Below are positions 57,916 to 64,000 of a stretch of 64,000 nt of DNA, in pieces. A model generated the notes under the pieces. That model searched no databases. It was not told the origin of the DNA and saw nothing but the letters and a program-made list of their open reading frames with translations. The first letter of the stretch is position 1, and the number at the start of each line of letters is the position of its first letter. The stretch is from positions 117,568,501 to 117,632,500 of the forward strand of contig CM075669.1 in NCBI GenBank assembly GCA_037962975.1, read 5' to 3'. The translations under genes and the position numbers were made by a program. The stretch comes from Clitoria ternatea (lineage: Eukaryota > Streptophyta > Magnoliopsida > Fabales > Fabaceae).

Positions 57916-58944
57916 TTACAGCACTTAGGTGAGATTCTTTTGGATATGCTTGATATCTTGCACACATACAAACTACAAACATTATATTCGGTCTACTTGC
58001 AGTGAGATAGAGTAAAGATCCAATCATACCTTGATATTTGGTAATTTCTATATCTTTAACTTTCTCATCTTTGTCCAAGTAGCATGATGTTCTCATAGGT
58101 GTAGCAATCTCGTTTGCCTTGTCCATATTGAACTTCTTGAGCAACTCCTTGCAATATTTAGATTGGCTAATGAATGTTCCTTCTCTAGTTTGCTTGATTT
58201 GCAGTCCAAGGAAGAATGTGAGTTCACCCATCATGGACATCTCAAATTCATCCTACATTATCTTAGTAAACGCTTTGCAAAGTGATTCATTAGTGGCACC
58301 AAATATGATATCATCAACATATACTTGTACCAAAAGTATGTCATTCTTTTTGTGCTTTATGAATAATGTTGCATCAACCTTTCCTCTTTCAAAGTTATTT
58401 TCTAGAAGGAATTTGCTTAATCTTTCATACCAAGCTCTTAGAGCTTGTTTTAAACCATACAAAGCTTTTCTTAGTTTGAAAACATGATTTGGAATTTGAT
58501 AGTTTTCAAAACCAGGAGGTTGATCAACATATACCTCTTCTTGAATGTATCCATTCAAGAAGGCACTTTTAACATCCATTTGATACAATTTGAAATTTCT
58601 ACAACATGCAAAGGCCAATAATAACCTAATGGCTTCTAATCTAGCTACAAGAGCATACGTTTCTTCATAGTCAATTCCTTCTTCTTGATTATATCCTTAG
58701 CTACTAGCCTAGCTTTGTTTCTAGTTAGTACGCCATTTTCATCAAGCTTGTTCCTAAATACCCATTTAGTTCCTATTATTTAGTGATCATTGGGTCTTGG
58801 CACTAGTTCACAAACTTTATTTCTTTCAAATTGATTTAGTTCTTCTTGCATGGCCAATGTTCAATGTTCATCAATAATAGCTTCATCAATGGTTTTAGGT
58901 TCACTTTGAGAAACAAATGCTAAGTGATTACAAGTATTAAATGA
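57916..58944 (-). pseudogene. Element S reverse transcriptase, right of element O
   Basis: Copia RT. The part 58618-58253 has the QMDVKSAFLNGYIQEEVYV start, the PPGFE, ALYGLKQALRAWYERL and catalytic VYVDDIIFGAT motifs. The part 58240-57916 continues with the MMGELTFFLGLQIKQ connection and YQGMIGSLLYLTASRP, up to the O insertion. A frame change lies at 58240-58253. The N-terminal RT segment (58619-58944) is present but has stops. The reading continues at 38865. Confidence 0.9.
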
Positions 58945-59820
58945 TCATCGAGTACTTACACCTTTAGTGATATCACCTATTATGTTATTCATGGGATGGT
59001 GTTTTGATGTGATCCATTCTTTTTGTTGGAGTTCCTCACTTTGGGTTGTATCTTCTTCTTGGTTACCTTTTTCTTTATCATCCAAGTTTAACTCTTGGAA
59101 GGTACCTACAATATCATCAACTTCCTTTCTCGGAGGATTATGGCCATTTTTATCAAATTTTACATGAATGGACTCTTCAATGGTATTTTTTTGTTTGTTA
59201 AAGATACGATAAGATTTACTAGATGATGAATATCTAAGAAAGATTGCCTCATCAGATTTTGCATCAAACTTTCCTAGATTATCCTTTCCATTATTAAGCA
59301 CAAAGCATTTGCATCTAAATACATGAAAATAAGAAATATTTGGTTTTCTACCTTTGTAAAGCTCATAGGGGGTTTTCTTTAAAATGAGCGTAATTAAACA
59401 TTGATTCATAACATGACAAGCGGTGTTTACCGCATCGGCCCAAAAATGCTTAGCAATATTGTTTTCATTTAATATGATTCTAGCAAGCTCCACTAAAGAT
59501 CTATTTTTCCTTTCAACCACTCTATTTTGTTATGGAGTTCTAGGAGCTGAAAAATTATGTTCAATACCATGTTTTTCACAAAATTTTTCAAATGATTGAT
59601 TTTCAAATTCTCCCCCATCATCGATTCTAATGGATGAAATCTTTGAGTTTTGTTCATTTTGGATAACCTTGGCTAGTTTCTTGAATACATGATATGCTTT
59701 ATTTTTGTGAGCAAGAAATAATGTCCATGTATATCTAGAATAGTCATCTACAATCACTAGACCATAATAATTGCCACCAAAGCTCTTAACCTTAGAGGGT
59801 CCAAACAAGTCCATGTGCAA
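58945..59820 (-). pseudogene. Element S integrase core, broken
   Basis: Copia integrase in two frames. The part 59820-59530 has MHMDLFGPSKV (first Asp) and IDDGGEFEN (second Asp). The part 59520-58945 starts VERKNRSLVELARI (Glu), then HFWADAVNTACHVMN and the TPYELYKGRKPNISYFHVF segment. A stop near 59527 separates them, so the DDE triad is visible but split. Confidence 0.9.
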
Positions 59821-59841
59821 AAGTTATAAAGGCCTTTGAGT

Positions 59842-60369
59842 TTAAACAATGTTTTTGGCTTGAAAGGATGCCTTTACTTGTTTTCCCTTTTGACATGCAT
59901 CACAAAATTTATTTTCAAATTTTAGCTTTGGCAAACCAATTACTAATTCTTTAGAAACAAGTTTATTTAGATGGTCTATATGTATATGAGCTATTCTTTT
60001 ATGCCATAGCCAAGATTCATCCTCTCTAGTCATAAAGCATTGTATATCATTTGAGGACAAACAATCAACATCAATCATGTAAATATTATCAACTCTTTGA
60101 CCAACAAAATTTACCTCTTTATTTTGCTTATTTTCAATTATGCAATCATTTGATTCAAATATTACTCTATATCCTTTATCACATAATTGACTTATACTAA
60201 GCAAATTGTGTTTAAGTCCTTCTACATATAATACATCATTAATTGAGGTGGAAGAATTTTTACCAATTTTTCCAATGCCAAGGATTCTTCCTTTGGTATT
60301 ATCCCCATAAGTGACACTTTCTTTTCTTTTGGGTATGAATGATGTGAACTTGCTTATATCACCCGTCAT
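59842..60369 (-). pseudogene. Element S protease end and pre-integrase (HHCC) domain
   Basis: It holds MTGDISKFTSF and the VTYGDNTKGRILGIGKIG segment that follows the copia protease, a LLSISQLCDKGYRVIFE part and the gag-pre-integrase zinc finger (LWHKRIAHIHIDHLNKL ... FCDACQKGKQ). A stop near 59840 breaks the link to the integrase core. The protease active site upstream is not clear in the 60370-60440 gap. Confidence 0.87.
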
Positions 60370-60439
60370 GTGCTTTGAACACCCACTATCTAGATACCAA
60401 TGGGTGTTTCTTGCTTTAAAACATACCTACAAAACAAAA

Positions 60440-62093
60440 TTAGTTTAGAGAACTTGGTAACCATTTTATGTTGGGTCCTTTTTGGTTAGCTTGTGGTAGT
60501 GTTCCTTTGGGAACGCACACCTTTCTTACCACTTTTGGTCCAAATTTTCTAATATGGCAATTTGAAGCATTATGACCCTTAGCACCACAATGATTGCATT
60601 TAGTAAATGGTGATGATGATTTACTAGGAGGTATAAAGAAGTTTTTGTAGTTCTTTTGCTTCTTATGGGCATTGAAACCTAATCCCGTTTTATCAAACAT
60701 ACATCGTTGTTTTCCAAGTAGAACATTTAAATTATCTCTACCATATGTGAATTTTTCAACAGTTTTATTTAAGTCAGGGACTTCCTTTTCAAGTGTGTCA
60801 TATTTTATAGCAAATTCACATGGTTTGATCTTAGAGCATGTTTGAGCATTAGCTACTTTCTCTTTCAAGCTTTCATTTTCTTTGCTAAGCTCCATGAGAT
60901 GCATTGCTAGAGTATCAATGGTTTTCCTAGATAGTTTGTACTTGTTTGAGATTGTAACAAATTTGTCATACAATTCTTCAAAAGCATCATACAATTCATC
61001 TTTGTCAAGTTCATGATGATTTACCTCATCTTCTTCATGGTGGTTAGCCATTAAGCAAAGATTTGCTTCTTTACTTTTGGATTTATCTGAGCTACTCACA
61101 TCATTTTCATCCCATGCGATGTAAGCCCTTCTTCTCCCTCTTTTCTCTTTGTTTTTCTTTTTGAGGTTTGGATAATCTACTTGAAGTGCCCTTCCTTGCC
61201 ATATTCAAAACAATTTGGTGAGGAGGGATTTTCTTTAGAAATAAGTTTCTTACTTTGAGGTTTGAAACTTCTTTGGAATCATTTGTTCCTCATGAATTTT
61301 TCGAAACACTTCACAAATAGTCCAAATTCCTCTTCTTCATCAAGCTCACTATCAGATTCATCTTCATTGATTGAAGTGGCCTTGAGAGCTAGCCCCTTTT
61401 TCTTGGAAGACTTTTCTTCCTCTTCCACCATCTTCAAATCTTTCAACTCTTGTTCTTGCTCTTGTAACTTACCAAACAATGTAGCAAGGGACATATCATT
61501 TATATTTGGTGATTGTTTGATAGCGGTGACAAGAGGTTGCCACTCCCTAGTAAGGCTTTTCAAAACTTTATGAATGAGCTCCTTGTTAGTGTAAGATTTT
61601 CCAAGAGTAATGAGGTGATTAATAATCAAAGTAAATCTCTTTTGAAGATCTAAAATACGTTCATTTGAGTTCATTCTAAAACTTTCATATTGGCTAGTGA
61701 AAATGCTAATCTTAGAATCTTTAATGTCAATAGTACCTTCATGTGTGATTTGGACAGTGTCCCATATTTCTTTAGCGGTTTTAACGTTACAACCCTAAAG
61801 AACTCATCCGAACCCAAAGCAAGGGTGATGAGATTTTTAGCTTTGTAATTGTATTGGACTTTCTTTTCCTCTTCACTACTCCAATCATCCATGAGTTTCT
61901 CTACTTGTTTACCATCAACAACATGCATAGGTATAATGGGACCATTTTTAATTGCATTCCCAATTTTCGAATCAATAGATTATACAAAAATTTTCATCCT
62001 TTCTTTCTAAAAGGCATAACCTTCCCCATTAAAGGAAGGAGGTCGATTTCTAGCACCACCCTCGGGAAACATATTATATGAGGTAGAGGCCAT
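60440..62093 (-). pseudogene. Element S Gag, decayed
   Basis: Related to C1 and C2 Gag. The start codon is at 62093 (MASTSYNMFPEGG), followed by stops near 62010-61980. Pieces in different frames are 61928-61671 (NYKAKNLITLALGSDEFFRV), 61674-61279 (LQKRFTLIINHLITLGKSY, then a SMATLFGKLQ-like stretch and an acidic part) and 61099-60440 (coiled coil, GRDNLNVLLGKQRCM and a second knuckle CNHCGAKGHNASNC). The first CCHC region near 61200 is damaged. The layout matches C1, which places C1, C2 and S in one superfamily branch. Confidence 0.9.
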
Positions 62094-62137
62094 CTTTGAT
62101 CTCTTGAAGCTGTTAAGCTTGAACTACCAAGAGTCAA

Positions 62138-62149
62138 GCTCTGATACCA
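62138..62149 (-). other. Primer-binding site of element S
   Basis: The minus strand reads tggtatcagagc, a perfect initiator-Met tRNA site, two bases after the LTR. Confidence 0.93.
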
Positions 62150-62918
62150 CTTGTTATTCAAGTGGAATCAATACTCAAGAGGGAGGGTGAATTAAGTGTT
62201 TAAAAAATTTCACTTGGAATGACTTTGAACTTGATTTCCTTTTCACACTAGATAATAATGAACAAGAGGCAATGAGTATGATGCAAGAACTATGGTAAAA
62301 TATGTGCAAAGGTTACTTTGGAATATATCAAACACTTGGTGTGTAGAGTTTTAGCTAAGTCCAATTAATCAAATTTAATTAATGCAATCACAATCAAGAC
62401 AATCTACCAGCCAAATGCAGTATGTAAATGCAATAGAGTAAGGAAGAGAAGCTTGCAAACCGATTTAACGAGTTTCACCAACCCGATGTACGTCTCGCCT
62501 TCAAGCAACCCACGTGAAGGATTTCCACTATTGAAGTTTAGAGATACAAGCTATGAGCAATTACAGCTTCCTAGTGTCCCATACTCAAGAACTCAATCCT
62601 CACTAGCACAAGGGCAACCCACCCAATCTCTCAAACTCTCAATACCCAAAGCTTGAACCCTAACCTTTGTGACCACTTAACCTAGAATGAAACTTGGTTT
62701 TTGGTGTTTGTGTTTACAAGCAATTAACTCTCTCAATAGAGTGGATAAGTAAATGAAAAGCTCTCACAATGATAACTCTCAACAACAAGAGAGGATATAT
62801 AAATACAAGCTCAGAGTTTTAGAAATTGAAACTATACAAGAAATAGAACTCACAAGGCTCAAGACTTGATTTCTCTTTGATGGTATTGGATGCCCTTAGT
62901 AGCTTGAATGAGTGTTCC

Positions 62919-62925
62919 ATTTATA
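62919..62925 (-). promoter_or_regulatory. TATA box, S right (5') LTR
   Basis: The minus strand reads cctataaatgg, about 120 bp downstream of the palindrome array in the direction of transcription. Confidence 0.62.
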
Positions 62926-63044
62926 GGCCTTGGAGAGGAGACCTAAAATCTTCATAGCCATTGCACAACATAGGCATTCGAATGATAATGGAGAAATGAG
63001 CTATTTTTGCATTTAAAAACACTTTCCCAAATTCTGGCACTAGT

Positions 63045-63545
63045 GTAATCGATTACGCCCCGAGCTGTAATCGATTATGCTTCATTTTCTTCAGTGTAAC
63101 AGGCCTTGTAATCGATTATAATTTTCCATGTAATCGATTAGCTTGGAGACAGAGCTTGGGTAATCGATTGTACATACCTTGTAATCGATTGTAAATGATA
63201 CCTGATGCATTTAATTCTATAACGTAGCATGGTAATCGATTGTGATATAGGTGCAATTGATTATTAAACAAACAGAGACTTACTAATCGATTGTAACTTG
63301 GTTTGTAATCGATTAGTAACAACACAGAACCTTGGTAATCGATTGATGCATCCTTGTAGTAAATTAGGAGTTATACCTTATGCTTTCCATTCAGTTTCTT
63401 AGTTTGGTAATCGATTAGCTAGCTTGGTGTAATCGATTATATAACAAACAGAACCTTGGTAATCGATTAGGCTTAATGTCGTAATCGATTATATGATAGA
63501 CAGAATCTGTGTAATCGATTATACATGACCCTGTAATCGATTATC
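63045..63545. repeat. TAATCGATTA palindrome array, S right LTR
   Basis: About sixteen intact taatcgatt cores occur in 500 bp, many as full taatcgatta palindromes. Spacing is irregular, commonly 20-50 bp. Confidence 0.92.
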
Positions 63546-63731
63546 CTTCGTATTTTTGTAGGTCTGATGCTTAGACTGATGCTTGCCTCTTTGTTCTTAG
63601 TTTTTCTTCATAGGTTTATACTTATGAACCTTGCATTTTTATACTTCATCTCCTTTTTCATGATTCTTCAAGTGATTGCTTTGTCATTATCAAAATCATA
63701 TAACCTGAAACAATTATTCAAACACAATTTC

Positions 63732-64000
63732 TACTGGCCCTATATGAAACATGATACGCAAAGACTTTGCTCTAGGTGCTTTACATGTAAAAGGCCAAAT
63801 CTAAGGTTTTATCTCATGGCCTTTACACTCCCTTGCTATTCCTACTTACCCCTTGGTAGACATTAGTAGAGACTTTTTCCTTGGGTTACCTAGGACCCAA
63901 AGGGGAATGGACTCTATCTTTATGGTGGTTGATAGATTTAGTAAGATGGCTCACTTCATCCCTTGCCATAAGGTCGATGATGCAAGCCATATTGCTAAAC
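63732..64000 (+). pseudogene. Element H integrase, continuation after element S
   Basis: It resumes directly after the duplication with YWPYMKHDTQRLCSRCFTCKR, the C-C half of the integrase zinc finger whose H half lies at about 34540. After a frameshift near 63800-63855 the frame from 63856 reads VDISRDFFLGLPRTQRG (first catalytic Asp), then FMVVDRFSKMAHFIPC, open to the window end. Confidence 0.9.

Larger units (their letters stand above)
34585..63726 (-). mobile_element. Element S: decayed Sirevirus-like copia element with a third ORF, split by element O
   Basis: Minus-strand element with TG...CA ends and perfect duplication atttc (34580-34584 and 63727-63731) inside the H integrase. Minus-strand order is 5' LTR (63726-62152), PBS, gag, protease/pre-integrase, integrase, RT up to 57916, the O insertion, RNase H (38865-38486), a spacer with palindromes, a third ORF (37656-36540), polypurine tract and 3' LTR (36152-34585). 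Integrase before RT is the copia order. Without O it is about 10.1 kb. A third ORF after RNase H is a known feature of many Sireviruses (SIRE1 being the soybean example). All ORFs are broken. Confidence 0.92.
62152..63726 (-). repeat. 5' LTR of element S (right on the map)
   Basis: It is 1575 bp, from tgttattcaag to ttcaaacaca on the plus strand. It contains a TATA box and the better-preserved palindrome array. Confidence 0.93.
3422..64000 (+). mobile_element. Element H: decayed Ty3/gypsy element, host of all later insertions, runs off the right edge
   Basis: Joining the flanks of two clean insertions recovers one element. The leader reads across the gtatt duplication (5518-5522 and 30218-30222), and the integrase reads across the atttc duplication (34580-34584 and 63727-63731). 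Domain order is 5' LTR, degenerate primer site, long leader, gag with CCHC knuckle, protease, RT, RNase H and integrase, which is the Ty3/gypsy order. Many stops and frameshifts show that it is old. The 3' LTR lies beyond position 64000, so its own target duplication cannot be tested. Confidence 0.85.

Overview
The window is plant nuclear DNA made entirely of nested LTR retrotransposons. I find no host gene, rRNA, tRNA or CRISPR array. A dicot, most likely a legume such as soybean, is suggested by the combination of Sirevirus-type Ty1/copia elements (zinc-knuckle Gag, AAAAAGGGGGAGAA polypurine tracts), an Ogre/Tat-type Ty3/gypsy element with an extra first ORF and a candidate intron in pol, and LTRs studded with TAATCGATTA or GAATCGATTC palindromes. 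The species is inferred, not shown.

Layout. (1) Positions 1-3283: 3' end of an older LTR element whose body lies left of the window; its 3' LTR is probably 1728-3283. (2) Element H, a decayed plus-strand Ty3/gypsy element. Its 5' LTR is about 3422-4075, its leader is 4076-5522 and 30218-30931, its gag-pro-RT-RNase H is 30932-34584, and its integrase resumes at 63727 and runs off the right edge. (3) Element L, a gag/pol-less element with LTRs of about 5 kb (5523-30217, TSD gtatt), sits in the H leader. (4) Element C1, a minus-strand copia element carrying gag only (8223-12766, TSD ttaat), sits in the left LTR of L. (5) Element C2, a plus-strand copia element with a shortened gag and no pol (21661-29605, TSD tataa), sits in the right LTR of L; I find only one mismatch between its two 1770-bp LTRs. 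(6) Element S, a decayed minus-strand Sirevirus-like copia element with a third ORF (34585-63726, TSD atttc), sits in the H integrase. (7) Element O, a 19-kb Ogre-like element (38866-57910, TSD acgtt), sits in the RNase H region of S.

All five insertions have TG...CA ends and perfect 5-bp target duplications, so the relative order is firm: H first, then L and S, then C1 and C2 inside L and O inside S. L, C1 and C2 lack pol and would need enzymes from relatives. S shows what a C1/C2-type pol partner looks like, though this copy is broken. O has an intact RT/RNase H/integrase ORF, but its gag-pro ORF is broken.

The most interesting pattern is a shared layout of the control regions. In C1, C2, S and O the LTR carries a dense array of short dyad motifs roughly 100-300 bp upstream of a TATAAATA-type box, with a different motif per group. 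In S the same arrangement (palindrome array, TATA box, CT-rich leader, ATG) recurs inside the element in front of the third ORF, which looks like an independent internal promoter. Other points are a phase-compatible 211-bp intron in O, satellite-like arrays in the O 3' region, an LTR of C1 that encloses an older polypurine tract, and a C2 non-coding domain crowded with primer-site-like and polypurine-like motifs.
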